Source: Siphonodentalium dalli
Lineage: Eukaryota; Mollusca; Scaphopoda; Gadilida; Siphonodentaliidae
Direction: 5' to 3'
DNA: 64,000 nucleotides
NCBI GenBank assembly: GCA_032622095.1
Contig: CP136064.1
Coordinates: 8,363,512 to 8,427,511 of the forward strand
Below are positions 44,288 through 56,744 of this stretch, in pieces. Numbering within the stretch: the first letter of the stretch is position 1; every line of letters starts with the position of its first letter. The notes under the pieces are model-generated. The model saw only the letters and a program-made list of their open reading frames with translations. It made no database searches and was not told the DNA's origin. The position numbers and the translations under genes were made by a program.

Positions 44288-44662
44288 CAAAATCTATACA
44301 GGTGAAGTGTGTGTTATCATAAACAAAATCTATACATTTGAAGTGAGTGTTATCATAAACAAAATCTATACAGGTGAAGTATGTGGTGTTATCATAACCA
44401 AATCTATACAGGTGAAGTGAGTGTTATCATAAACAAAATCTATACAGGTAAAGTGTGTGTTATCATAAACAAAATCTATACAGGTGAAGTGAGTGTTATC
44501 TTAAACAAAATCTATACAGGTGAAGTGCGTGTTATCATAAACAAAATCTATACATTTGAAGTGAGTGTTATCATAAACAAAATCTATACAGGTGAAGTAT
44601 GTGGTGTTATCATAAACAAAATCTATACAGGTGAAGTATGTGTTATCATAAACAAGCTCATA
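44288..44662 (+). repeat. 36-39-bp minisatellite with donor-like motif
   Basis: About ten copies of AAAATCTATACAGGTGAAGT followed by G[A/T]GTGTTATCATAAAC; some units carry TACATTTG in place of TACAGGTG, and some add GGT. Each typical unit contains CAG|GTGAAGT. The strand is opposite to MAO and no exon is recognised at its edge. Confidence 0.92.
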
Positions 44663-44699
44663 CACTATGAATACAATCAGATAAAAAAGTAGTTGGGTT

Positions 44700-45430
44700 A
44701 TCGCGACACATAGCATGCGTCTATGGACAGACTGATGCCCCGATAGACGGACGGATGGATGGACAGATGGATGATCCGGATGTCAGCATTATGTGTACCA
44801 TACATGGGTATGGGTCGTACACATAAAAACGACCTACATGTATGGTTGTTTGTTGAACTTATTATTTGAACATTTCCCAAGAGAACTAACCATGAACGAG
44901 TATTTAGTCGAGAAAGGCTGACAGTGTCAGTTATCACTATGTAATGTATTTGGACACCATTTTTCCTCTCCCTTCTTGCAGCACTTTGTAGTGGGATTAT
45001 CGGAATGAAATTCAATATTCTGATCGTCAAAATGCCTTATTCAGTGCCAATCTGGCCAGCAGTCAATATAATTCTCCATTTCAGCTGAGCTGAACCCATA
45101 AAACTAAGCCCCAGGGATAACTCACTCACAATTTCAATTAATTTTCCTTTCACAAATGCCTCCTCACTGCCAGCTGACTGGATTTGATTTGAGAACCCAC
45201 ATGAAATAAGCTGCTATATTTGCATGTAATAACTCAAGGAGATTATAGAGTGGAGACAGTAAGGTATAAGGTAGGGCTGCAATGATGCATCGTAATTTCA
45301 ATGCATCGCAATTCTTTATCTGCATTACATCATCAGGATATTACCACAATTCATGTTTTGAATAGCAGCTTCTATAGTTACTCATCACATGTACAGTTGT
45401 TGGAAATCTGTGTCAAAAAAACATGAAACA
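44700..45430. other. Probable MAO intron, no recognised element
   Basis: Includes a short GACGGACGGATGGATGGACA tract at 44746 but no exon. Relatively low repeat content at 45045-45260. Confidence 0.4.
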
Positions 45431-45433
45431 ACT

Positions 45434-46735
45434 AGAGGTGTGACTGTCCCAATGGGACTAAGGATACCCCCCCCCCCCCGTGTTTTTAAAATACTAAGAT
45501 GTTTCACATGTCAGTAAACATTTAGTTAAAATAATAAAATAACAGTTCCCATTGCAGGTGCACAACCCTAACCCTAATCTTAAACCTCTTACCGAAAAAT
45601 GTAGGAATAAAAGCTCAGACAAAATTATGCATGTTGCGAAAATGTTCTAAGTCGAAAAAGGGGAATAACTCCACAAAAAAAAGTCAGACAGACATCATAT
45701 TAACAGGTGCACAGGTTCCCATGGTACTAAATATCAGTGCCAAGATTAAAAAAACATTGACCTAAAAATTTAGGAATAAAAGCTCGGACAAAATTATGCA
45801 TGTTGCAAAAAAATTCTAAGTCGAAAAAGGGGGGATAACTCCACCAAAAAATGTCCGACAGACGCCATAATCGCAGGTGCACAGGTTCCCATGGTACTAA
45901 ATATCTGTGCCCAAGTTAAAACAAAAATTGACCTAAAAATGTAGGAATAAAAGCTCGGACAAAATTATACATGTTGCGAAAAATTTCTAAGTTGAAAAAG
46001 GGGGGATAACTCAACCAAAAAGTCAGACAGACGACATAATCGCAGGTGCACAGGTTCCCATGGTGGTTGATGTCTGTGCCAAGTGTCTGGAATTTATAAA
46101 AAAAACGACTGAGAAAATCTCCAGACAAATTTGTGTCCACGGTACGACGGACAGATGGACGTACCAACAAATTGCTACTTGTGTGTCTAGTACTGTCTAC
46201 ACAACTAAGTGGCTAGAGACCTATGTGACTACTTGTTTTTACGTGGCTTCAAAAAGGGTTCTCACGAAATGCTACTTGCGAAGCTGCAAATCAAGTGTCA
46301 ATGTATTCTGTGACTTAAGGTTGGCGCATGTGAAGTAGTCAGCAGATTGTATTTTTTCAACCCTTCATTCACAATTTAGAGAGTTCATTAAAAAATAAAG
46401 CGTGATTAAGAAAATATTGTATATTTGTAAATAAGGTTGCTAATGTGGCTAGCCAGTTAAGCCGTCCTTCCGTGTCCATAGAACACTGGTTGGACATCCA
46501 TATTGATGGACAAATTGTTTCCATTTATTGAAGGACAACTTTTTCAAGTGACTTCCTCAGGCCACTTAGATCACATTTCAGGTGTCAAATAAGGTTGCTA
46601 ATGTGGCTAGCCACTTGAGCAATTTGAGAGCACAAAGGATATTTATGTGTCACATTAGTAGCATTTTGTGAGCACGGAACAAGCTGATTCCAGTATACCC
46701 CCCCCCCTAACTTCGTTGCGGGGGGTATAATTACT
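45434..46735. mobile_element. Family E element with ~190-bp tandem units
   Basis: Starts AGAGGTGTGACTGTCCCAAT then GGGACTAAGGATACCCCCC; three units with GCAGGTGCACAGGTTCCCAT, AATGTAGGAATAAAAGCTCG and AAAAAGGGGGGATAACTC; a tail from GGTACGACGGACAGATGGAC; ends CAGTATACCCCCCCCCTAAC..GGGGGGTATAATTAC. A direct repeat of AAATAAGGTTGCTAATGTGG occurs at 46431 and 46588. Confidence 0.75.
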
Positions 46736-46875
46736 AATTTCACCACTGTAGTCACCATATAGACAAAATAGTAACAATAGAGGTGGAAATGTTTATTTTG
46801 TTTAGACTATATAGACTCCTTTTGGAAATCCAACTTGATCAGCATTCACACGGTATATCACTCTATTCATAATTA

Positions 46876-46907
46876 GAGGTGGGCTATCTCAATGGGACTA
46901 AGGATAT

Positions 46908-46940
<33 letters not shown>

Positions 46941-47196
46941 GCAGTCAAGATAAAACTGCAAACAATATTGCTCAATCAGCCCTGCCAATTATTTTTTTAA
47001 TTTGACCAGAAAATGCACCAATACAAACTCAGACAAAGTTCTGTTGCAAAACTTTTCCAAGTTGAAAGAGGGATGACTCCACAAAAAAAGTCAGATTGGA
47101 CGTCATAGTCGCAGGTGCACAGGTTCCCTTGGTATGAAATATATGTGCCTAGTTTTAAAAAATTTACCGAAAAATGTAGGAATAAAAACTCAGAAA
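46876..47196. mobile_element. Family E fragment with long poly-C
   Basis: AGAGGTGGGCTATCTCAATG, GGACTAAGGATATACCC and about 28 C (46911-46938), then one tandem unit (CGCAGGTGCACAGGTTCCCT). It runs into another start AACAAGAGGTGTGCACTCGA at 47198. Confidence 0.7.
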
Positions 47197-47500
47197 AAAC
47201 AAGAGGTGTGCACTCGAGTGCTAGCATACCCCAACCGTGGCAAATTCAACCCGCATTATCTGTAAACCCAACAAAAAGATTTTTAAACTTAGCTCTTTGA
47301 ACCCGAGAGACCGGAATACCGGTCCAATCCTTATATTCCTATATCCCGGGGAGACTGGAATACCGGTCCCGTGAAATCATACGAAATATGACATGAAATT
47401 ACAGCACAATAAACGCACATAGAGTTGTACTTCTACTTTGCACACAAGCGTCACATGTTTACCCACGTGACTTTGATAGACAAACTGATGACAGAGGGTC

Positions 47501-47600
47501 NNNNNNNNNNNNNNNNNNNNNNNNNNNNNNNNNNNNNNNNNNNNNNNNNNNNNNNNNNNNNNNNNNNNNNNNNNNNNNNNNNNNNNNNNNNNNNNNNNNN
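47501..47600. other. Assembly gap (100 N)
   Basis: Exactly 100 N, the usual placeholder for a scaffold join of unknown length. Missing sequence here could include a MAO exon. Confidence 1.
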
Positions 47601-47926
47601 ATTGTTGGGCCATTTCAGGCAGCATGATATATGTGCTATGTATGCGACAGTTAAAATATCTAGTCCTCCATTCAGAACAGAATAGAAACATGCAGAAAAT
47701 AAATGTAATGTATATAAAAGAATATATTATCTTGCCAATTTGGATATGAATTTACAAAACCACTAGTATATAATTCGAACAGGATTATGTACCATCAGAA
47801 TTTGGTGGCCCAAGTGGACTGATTCAATTGTTTAAGATCTCAGGAGGACACCCATAATTATTTTGTGAATATTTAAAAAACAAAATGATATTCTTTGATT
47901 CTTAATTAGATTATTGGTCTATGGTA

Positions 47927-48135
47927 CAGTAATGCCCAAAGTAATCAACTCCTTAACCACAGCAGAATTATGGATAATTTTTCAAGATTTAGTCGGAAAA
48001 ATGGCTTACAATGAATCAAAAAAGCTCTCAGTGAGCTTTCCGGTGAATGGCAACAAGCCATATTTCCGACTAAATCCTGAAAAATTACCCTTAATTCTGC
48101 TGTGGTTAAGGAGTAGATTATTTAGAGCATTACTG
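47927..48135. mobile_element. Family B palindromic MITE, copy 7
   Basis: CAGTAATGCCCAAAGTAATC to TTAGAGCATTACTG, TA on both sides. The left arm is more mutated than the right. Confidence 0.85.
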
Positions 48136-48191
48136 TATCATATTTGTTTTTGAACATTTATTTAACAGTCAGAACAAATCAGAAAACAATG

Positions 48192-48662
48192 TTAACCCTT
48201 CCATGACTGGAGCTTCTTGAAATTTTGCGAACACTCTGTGTGAAAGCATTCTCTTGTATATGCAAATCTAGCATAGGGAACCTCGCACATACAGTAATGT
48301 CCTAAATAATCGACTCCTTAACCACAGCAGAATTATGGGTAACTTTTCAGGATTTATTTGGAAATATGGCTTGTTGCCATTCATCGGAAAGCTCTCACTG
48401 ACAGCATTCCAAAGAGAGAGCTTTCCGATGAATGGCAACAAGCCATATTTCCGACTAAATCCTGAAAAATTACCCATTATTTTGCTGTGGTTAAGAAGTG
48501 GATTATTTAGGGCATTACTGTGTAAGAGAACGCATTGGCTTAACAATATTTGCCCTGACCTTATTAACCAATGTATTCTATTATATATCTGAGGCTCCCC
48601 TATGGAAGAGTTCCATATATAAGAGAATGCAGTGACACAGGCTCCTGTCATGAAAGGGTTAA
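48192..48662. mobile_element. TTAA element, family A'', with nested family B MITE
   Basis: TTAACCCTTCCATGACTGGA to CTCCTGTCATGAAAGGGTTAA. The family B MITE at 48292-48520 is inserted inside one arm of the palindromic module (CGCACATA-[MITE]-TGTAAGAGAACGCATTGG). Confidence 0.85.
48292..48520. mobile_element. Family B palindromic MITE, copy 8, nested
   Basis: CAGTAATGTCCTAAATAATC to TTAGGGCATTACTG with a slightly longer loop (CTCACTGACAGCATTCCAAA). Confidence 0.88.
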
Positions 48663-48699
48663 ATTAGATATGTTATGTTGTTGTTGTAACTGGAGTTCT

Positions 48700-49136
48700 G
48701 GAACCCTGAATTAACGCTCCTAAATGAGCCTAAATTACTATTTCTTTGGCTTTAGGGATAAAAAATATTTATATTCAAGTCGAGGAACCCATCAAAGCTC
48801 AGAAAATGTTGATATATAACATGTTTTGGAAAATGTTATACTTGAGTTGACAGTGATTAGCATTATATTTTTGTAATTAATGAATTCTGAACAATAAAGA
48901 GTAATTTAAAAGAAATGTTGTTGTTGCAATCTGATGATATGGGGGAACATCAATTTGGATTATGTACCTTTAATACTTGGTAATTGGATATTTGTATTCG
49001 GAGACAGAGGAGAAATGGTTAATATTGATGTAGGATAATTGAATAATTTCACACAGCAATCTGGATGCAAGCATTCAATAGCAGGATGCTGATTAAGCAG
49101 AAGCAGTGTGGTGTATAGGAAAAGGATACCTTAATA
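48700..49136. other. Fragment related to the 2315 TTAA element, then unannotated
   Basis: TTACTATTTCTTTGGCTTTA..GATAAAAAATATTTATATTC and GTACCTTTAA at 48966 match the element at 2315-2799. The rest shows no feature. Confidence 0.5.
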
Positions 49137-50362
49137 GGATTACTAGCAGATCTCCCTTCATATAACCATATCAGTGTGTGAACATACAGTATAAGGCCCG
49201 TGGTTTTTTACATGTCCACGGAAGACCACGCGCGATTCTTCCGTGGTTTTTTCCGTGTTCAAAATATGAACTCGCCAAGAACACGGTCTGGTTAAACGTG
49301 TTCAATCGTGTTCAGATTTTTAACACGCTCTGATCACGTTTGAACACGCTCTGATCACGTTTGAACACGGAACATCCACGCTATGACCACGGTACGATCA
49401 ACGGGTGACCACGGCCAAATGATCACGTTTGAACACGGAACATCCACGCTATGACCACGGGTGAACACGGCCATAACACAGGTGACCGCGACATGAACAC
49501 GGAGGAACATGGCTGAACACGGAAACATCGCTGGCGGCCGGAGCTTGACACGCCGCTGTGGCGGAGCTCGCGGTGTCCGTTGCGTAATTAATTATCACCT
49601 CCCTAGTTCAAAATATATTCTCGAAATTGCTGCTTAAAGTGGCAAATGAGCGGCACCATTTTATTTATCGGAAATTTCATCGAAATTCAACCCGTCGATT
49701 GTGAAAATTGGCCCAGAAAAAGTAAAGATACCAATATACCGCGATTACTCATGAAAATAACTTATATATGGGAGGCGGAATTGTACCGATACACTTGCAT
49801 TATTTCAAGCAGAGTGCTAACTCAATACTGAATAACTCGAATATTTTGACAGGAACATATGACTATAAATATTTATTGAATTTTATAGATTTACATCTTC
49901 CTGATCGAAAATAACTTTATGGGACCTTTGATAAATGTTCAATTTAGTTTCAATTTAGAAGAATGTTTCTGGTATCAATGTCCGTTTAGTTTTAAAACAA
50001 ACCTTGATCACGTTTGAACACGGAACATCCACGCTATGACCACGGGTGACCACGGCCATAACACGGGTGACCACGGCCATAATACAGGTGACCGCGACAT
50101 GAACACGGAGGAACATGGCTGAACACGGAGCCATCGCTGGCGGCCGGAGCATGGCACGCCGCGGTGGCGGAGCTCGCGGTGTGCGTTACGTAATTAATTA
50201 TCACCTCCCTAGTCCAAAATATATTCTCGAAATTGCTGCTCAAATTGGCAAATGAGCAGCATCATTTTATTTAACGGAAATTTCATCGAAATTCAACCCG
50301 TCGATTGTAAAAATTGGCCCAGAGAAAGTAAAGATACCAATATACCGCGATTACTCATAAAA

Positions 50363-51593
50363 ACAAGAGATGGACTGTCGTCCGGTGCATACCCCCTCAT
50401 GGCATACCGCCTAGTGTGGGCACATCTATAACTTATGATGGCTATACTCAGACATATGGACCCAGAAATCAGCATTTTCATATAAACAAAGATGAATAAC
50501 TATAGAACAAAAAAACCAAAACAAACATTTGAATGTGCCATTAACTGTCCTCATAGTGGTGAACATCCATACAAAATTTCATTGAGATCCGAGCATTACT
50601 GTTCAAGTTATGAGCTGAACAGACATCGGATGGATCAAACAGCCAACATTTCCAGATAAACAAAGATGAATTACTCTAGAATGGAAAAGCAGAACAGAAC
50701 AATGGAACCCCCTATTGAATGTCCTCATAGCAGTGAACATCTATACCAAATTCCATTGAGATCCCAGCACAACTGTTGAAGTTACGACATGAAGACACCA
50801 GATGGACCAAAAAGCCAACATTTATTTCCAGATGAACAAAGATGAGTAACTCTAGAATGGAAAAGCGGAACAAAACGATGGAACCCTCTTTTTAATGTCC
50901 TCATAGTAGTGAACATCCATACCAAATCCCATTGAGATCCCAGTACAACTGTCGAAGTTACAATATGAACAGACACCAGACGAACCAAAAAGCCAACATT
51001 TCCAGATGAACAAAGATGTATAACTCTAGAATGGAAAATCCGAACAAAACGATGGAACCCTCTATTGAATGCCCTCATAGTAGTGAACATCCATACAAAA
51101 TTTCATTGAGATCCGAGCACTACTGTTCAGGTTATGACATGAACAGACACCAGATGGACCAAAACTCCAACATTTCAAGATAAACAAAGATGAGTAACTC
51201 TAGAATGGAAAAGCGGAACAAAACGATGGAACCCTCTATTTAATGTCCTCATAGTTGTGAACATCCACACCAAATTTGGTTGAGATCCCAGCACAACTGT
51301 TGAAGTTACGACATGAACAGACACCAGACGTACCAAAAAGCCACTATTTCCAGATAAACAAAGATGAATAACTCTAGAATGGAAAATCCAAACAAAACGA
51401 TGGAACCCTCTATTAAATGTCCTCATAATAGTGAACATCCATACCTAATTTCATTGAGATCCGAGCACTACTGTTCAAGTTATGATACGAACAGACATCG
51501 TACGGACGTACGGACTCACGGACGCACGCACGGACGGACGGACGGACAGGTGCAAAACAGTATACCCCCCTTTTTTTTTTTAAAAGGGGGTAT
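50363..51593. mobile_element. Family E element with ~185-bp tandem units, nested
   Basis: ACAAGAGATGGACTGTCGTC start, about five units with AAAGATGAATAACTCTAGAA, TGGAAAAGCGGAACAAAACG and GTGAACATCCATACCAAATT, then GGACGGACGGACGGACAGGT, CAGTATACCCCCC and an AAAAGGGGGTATAATA end. The flanks CATAAAA / TAACTTATATATGGG rejoin to match 49750-49775. Confidence 0.82.
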
Positions 51594-51859
51594 AATAACT
51601 TATATATGGGAGTAGGAATGGTACCGATACACGTGCATTATTTCAAGAAGGGTGCTAACTTAATACTAAATAACTCGAATATTTTGACAATAACATATGA
51701 CTATATATATTTATTGAATCTTATAGATTTACATCTTCCTCTTGTTAGATCGAAAATATCTTGATAAATATCTTGATAAATGTTAATTTAGTTTCAATTT
51801 AGAATTTGTCTGGTATCAATGTCCGTTTAGTTTTAAACAAACCTTCGAACGTTGTGTCG

Positions 51860-52445
51860 GATCAGAAACTTTCAACTTATTTTACTCCAATATATTTACA
51901 CGAACTTATGAATATTTAATATGTGTTAAAAGAATAATATATTCTGACCTGATATAATTCGTTACATGGAAACTATTTCGATGGATGGCTTCGTTTTGCT
52001 AATTATTTCCTACATTTATAATCGATATCCGTAACCAGCGCAGAGGGCTTACGCTCAAAAGGTCCCTATTTTAAATTTGATTTTACTGCAATATTTTGTT
52101 TACAGAAATATGTGATTATGTTTTATAAAATAATAAAGTAACATGTTTGCGGATTGTATTTGCCCAATTCTCGGGTCAATTGTTCTGTGTACATGTAACC
52201 GTTTACTATTTGATATACAAGTATGGAGTCCAAATATTATAATGAGAATATTGAACATTAAATTAAAATTTAAAACTTTAGTTACGTTTTGAACATTAAA
52301 TTCGAAATTTTAAAGTGATGTGAAACACTCCGGTAGGCTGATCAAATAGAAATGGAGAATAATCTTGCTGAAAGTAGTTATTTTTACAAATATTATATCC
52401 AAATTGACAAAACACACCGTAATTCATATATATTCATTAAATACA
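51860..52445. other. Central part of the CACGG element, no gene
   Basis: AT-rich, without recognised coding signal or CACGG motifs. Confidence 0.45.
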
Positions 52446-52457
52446 GTTACCCACCCC

Positions 52458-52493
<36 letters not shown>
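52446..52493 (+). repeat. Long poly-C tract
   Basis: About 45 C nearly uninterrupted after CACCCCACC. Likely length-polymorphic and assembly-sensitive. Confidence 0.92.
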
Positions 52494-52494
<1 letters not shown>

Positions 52495-54809
52495 ATGGCG
52501 AAATCGTTTGTGTTAATTTACCGCCGATAGTTGCCTCCCGAATCGGGAAGTAAATTTTTACAATTGAGCGTAATTCAGACGATGTTTTCTATGATGTGGT
52601 ACGACGATTTGTTTGAGATTTTTGGCAATGTTAGTAGAATTCTACATTCCCCGAGTTGGCATAGCGCCTGCATACAACTAAACAATTTCACGCGCCCGAA
52701 CAAGTGCATTATATGTCTTTAACTTATGAATTTTTGTAATGTTATATCCAATTTTTCAGCCATTTGTTAGAACACGATATCGCCGCACAAACTACCGAAA
52801 CCATTTGCGTACATGTAATATGAACAAACACAAGAAAATAGTAATGCCAACTAAAATAAAATGCGACAACAAAACATGACACGGATATAAAGGCCATAGA
52901 CACAGATAAACAAATATGCATATATACTTCAATATATGAAATTGTTTTTTATTATAAAAGATTTTATCTGACAATTCTTTATTCATTGACGAAATAAATC
53001 CGGGCCAAATATACCCTAAAAAAGCCTACCGCAAGTAATCCTGCGGCAACTCTTTGATGTCGCGGATTATTCACACCTCCCGTTCTGTCCCTGAAAAGAG
53101 TAGGTGCCTCTCTGCAATGGGATGCAGACCACGGGGTAAACACTGCTGACCACGCTATTAACATGGATGACCACGGCATGAACACGACTTCAACGCGGAT
53201 GACCACGGAGTACACTCAGAGTGCATAATATGTCTTTAACTTATGAATTTTTGTAATGTTATATCCAATTTTTCTGCCATTTGTTAGAACACGATATCGC
53301 CGCACAAACTACCGAAACCATTTGCGTACATGTAATATGAACAAACACAAGAAAATATTAATGCCAACTAAAACAAAATGCGACAACAAAACATGACACG
53401 GATATAAAGGCCATAGACACAGATAAACAAATATGCATATATATATATATATATATATAATTCAATATATGAACTTGTTTTTTATTATAAAAGATTTTAT
53501 CTGACAATTCTTTATTCACTGACGAAATCAATCCGGGCCAAAATAACCGAAAAAATCCTACCGCAAGTAATACTGCGGCAACTCTTTGATGTCGCGGATT
53601 ATTCACACCTCCCGCATTGTCCCTGAAAAGAGTAGGTGCCGCTCTGCATTGGGGTGCAGAGCACGCCGTAAACACGGCTGACCACGCTATTAACACGGCA
53701 TGAACACGACTTCAACACGACTTCAACACGGATGACCACGGCGTGCACTCATATGACCACGGCATGTACACGCCGTGTTCAGACCGTTTTTGAACACGCT
53801 GGCCATTTTGCCGTAATTGATCACGCTAAGAACACGACTTCAACACGGATGACCACGGCGTGAACTCGGGTGACCACGGCATGTACACGCCATGTTCAAA
53901 CCGTTTTTGAACACGCTGGCCATTTTTCTGAAGTTGACCACGCTAAGACCACGCGCGATTTTTCCGTGTTTTTTCCGTGTTAAAATGTTGACCACGCGTG
54001 GTTTTGAAAAAACCACGGGCCTTGTACTGTATACCAAGGCCAAGATTACTAGCAGATCTCCCTTCATATAACCATATCAGTGTGTGAACATATACCAAGG
54101 CCAGGATTACTAGCAGATCTCCCTTCATATAACCATATCAGTGTGTGAACATATACCAAGGCCAGGATTACTAGCAGATCTCCCTTCATATAACCATATC
54201 AGTGTGTGAACATATACCAAGGCCAGGATTACTAGCAGATCTCCCTTCATATAACCATATCAGTGTGTGAACATATACCAAGGCCAGGATTATTAGCAGA
54301 TCTCCCTTCATATAACCATATCAGTGTGTGAACATATACCAAGGCCAGGATTACTAGCAGATCTCCCTTCATATAACCATATCAGTGTGTGAACATATAC
54401 CAAGGCCAGGATTACTAGCAGATCTCCCTTCATATAACCATATCAGTGTGTGAACATATACCAAGGCCAGGATTACTAGCAGATCTCCCTTCATATAACC
54501 ATATCAGTGTGTGAACATATACCAAGGCCAGGATTACTAGCAGATCTCCCTTCATATAACCATATCAGTGTGTGAACATATACCAAGGCCAGGATTACTA
54601 GCAGATCTCCCTTCATATAACCATATCAGTGTGTGAACATATACCAAGGCCAGACTGATGAGGTCCCAGTCTATGTCAATAGCACTATATATAATGTACA
54701 TTGTATATCTTGTCAGATCTTGTCTTACATATTTATACTCTTGCAGATAAGGTGGCATTTTTTTTATCTGTTAGAACAAGAGCTTACTTTGGATATAAGG
54801 GTCATTTAT

Positions 54810-55076
54810 TTAACCCCTTCATAACGGGAGCTGGCCGTACAGCATTAAAGATCCTACTAGTATGCCAGTGCATTCTCTTATATGCAAGGAATAGGGAGCC
54901 TCACATATATAAGAGAATGCACTGGCTTACAAGGTCAAGTAATATTTTGTTAGGTCATTGTATATTCAAGGATCCCTATGGGAGACCTGCATATACATGT
55001 ACATGTATATGATAATGCATTGGGACTATGTTTTTTTAAATTTCATGAAGCTCCTAAGCTGTCACAGAAGGGTTAA
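54810..55076. mobile_element. TTAA element, family A''
   Basis: TTAACCCCTTCATAACGGGA to GCTGTCACAGAAGGGTTAA, with modules CCAGTGCATTCTCTTATATG and ATATAAGAGAATGCACTGGC. Confidence 0.82.
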
Positions 55077-55079
55077 GTA

Positions 55080-55757
55080 TAATAACAGGACCATTGATTT
55101 AGAGACATATTACGTACTTATTTCACTGAAATAAACTGATACCTGAGTACCATGCAGGCACAGTTCAAGAATGTAGCATTCAATTAATATTTCTGGAAAT
55201 GCCAGCCACACCGAATTTTCCGTATCAGAAAACACAACAGTTGAACTTATTTAGTCAAAAGTATGTTCTATATTGGGTTATCATACATGTAAGTATCTTA
55301 ATTTATGATAATGCTATGCAGATTGGTTGGATTGACAGCTTATGATTAAATTATATGATGAAAATAGAATTCATTAGTACTAAATTTGCTGATTATGAAG
55401 TTTGCATGACACCAAACTTTTAGTGGTTATTTCATAATAATCACACACCCTCAACATTCACACAATTACTGCCCATAAGAATCAGTACGAATCGACATGT
55501 ACGGTTTACACGGAAAGCTTCCGAGGTTCATAAACAAATAACTGAATTCTAATTTTAACTCCCCCCATAAAAAAAACAATGAACCACATACGTCACTTCA
55601 AGCCGATCATATGCACGTGCTCGCTGCGGGTTGTTATTCGGAGACTGTGTGGAATTTGAACAATATTTTATTTACAATTGTGTTGGTAGTTTTGAAAAGT
55701 TGGTCATGTTTAATGTTCTATTAAAATGTACTGGTATATGATTAAAAGGAATGACTG
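55080..55757. other. Dispersed repeat copy, no gene
   Basis: Related to 29880-30240 (CATTACAATCAGTACG-type, TATTAAAATGTACTGGTATA). The match resumes after the hAT element at 56738. Confidence 0.5.
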
Positions 55758-56736
55758 TAGACCCCGAAGCCACGACAAATAGTTTTAGCGACTGGCTCAA
55801 CAGATTTCGTGGCTGGTCAACTAGCTTAGCCGGCTCAGTCCCGACATTCATGGCTGACGAAATATGGCGGCTCAGCCAGCTGAGATGTTATCAATCAGCG
55901 TACTTTCGTTTCCGAAATATTCCTAATCCCCGGTACTTACCCCGTTTGTATTAGCGTTTGTGGTGAACCCGTGGAATTCCAGACCACACATAATCTTTTG
56001 ATGTTGGGCTTTTCCACTATGGCAAAAATACCCGCATGGAATCCATGGAAGTTTTTTTCCATGATACGGACATTGAAAAAAAATCTCCCGATTTTTCACT
56101 AAATCTCCCTATTTCTGAGGACAAATCTCCCTATTTCAAATTTTGAAAGTAAACAGGTCTGGCATGGATATACTATGTTGTTTCCCATCTAATCGGTATA
56201 AGTTACATTGGGACTTCTGTCGACTTCAGACTGCTATCATCACTGGTATCTTGCATCATTGCATGATGAATCCGATAGTAATGATATACATGTATAATAT
56301 TTCAAACTATTTTCTATTCTCTTCTACAGGTTATGTGCATATATTGACAAATGCCAGCGATGTCTGAGACTGGGTCGTGTCGATTTATACTTTTAACCCT
56401 TGCAATACTGAATGGATGCACCCATTCAGTTGTATGAAAGCATGCATTGGGATAGTCTATTCCACATTAAGCCCAATAAGGGGCCGGTGTTCTGATAATA
56501 TAACAACCGTGGCATGTCCATGCATGTATGCCAATATTAGGCAATGCGGTTTAGTTCTTTGCTATTCACAGTGCAGTTGAGGTTGACATATAAGCCCATG
56601 CACACGGCTCAGCCGTTTTACAATTCCAGCGACGTAGATTTTTTTATGTGGCTGGCATTAGAGATAATATGGCTGGCGGCGTCTTGTGGTCAATATGGCT
56701 GGCAGCGGCTGCGTGCGATGGCGACTTCGGGTTCTA
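55758..56736. mobile_element. hAT-type element with 8-bp target duplication
   Basis: Ends TAGACCCCGAAGCCACGAC and TGGCGACTTCGGGTTCTA (imperfect inverted repeats). AATGACTG is on both sides (55750-55757, 56737-56744). Removing it restores the sequence seen at 30165-30200 (TTGACTGGAAGATCGATT). 979 bp. The open frame at 55751-55954 starts in the target site and is not a recognised protein. Confidence 0.88.
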
Positions 56737-56744
56737 AATGACTG

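Larger units (their letters stand above)
49187..54029. mobile_element. 4.84-kb TA-flanked element dense in CACGG motifs
   Basis: Ends CAGTATAAGGCCCGTGGTTT and AAACCACGGGCCTTGTACTG, with TA on both sides, inside the 61-bp array unit GAACATATACCAAGG. Both subterminal regions (49195-49560, 53660-54010) and internal blocks hold dozens of TGAACACGG / GACCACGG motifs at irregular 9-15-bp spacing. Large internal direct duplications: ~49420-50005 versus 50006-51850, and 52683-53220 versus 53222-53710. No recognised transposase, and frames such as 49646-49831 match nothing known. CAGT ends with TA suggest a Tc1/mariner/pogo-related mobiliser. Confidence 0.82.
49137..54654 (+). repeat. 61-bp minisatellite, interrupted by a 4.8-kb insertion
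   Basis: The unit has ATACCAAGGCCAGGATTACT, AGCAGATCTCCCTTCATATA and ACCATATCAGTGTGTGAACAT. About ten copies are at 54030-54654, and one partial unit is at 49137-49186 before the insertion 49187-54029. Confidence 0.92.

Noticed and set aside
49646-49831. Frame MSGTILFIGNFIEIQPVDCE as a transposase fragment
   Set aside because: Short, no motif, and its duplicate near 50260 is interrupted. No support for coding.
55751-55954. Frame MTVDPEATTNSFSDWLNRFRG as a gene
   Set aside because: Its start codon lies in the 8-bp target site of a hAT element. No homology is recognised and no splice context is convincing.
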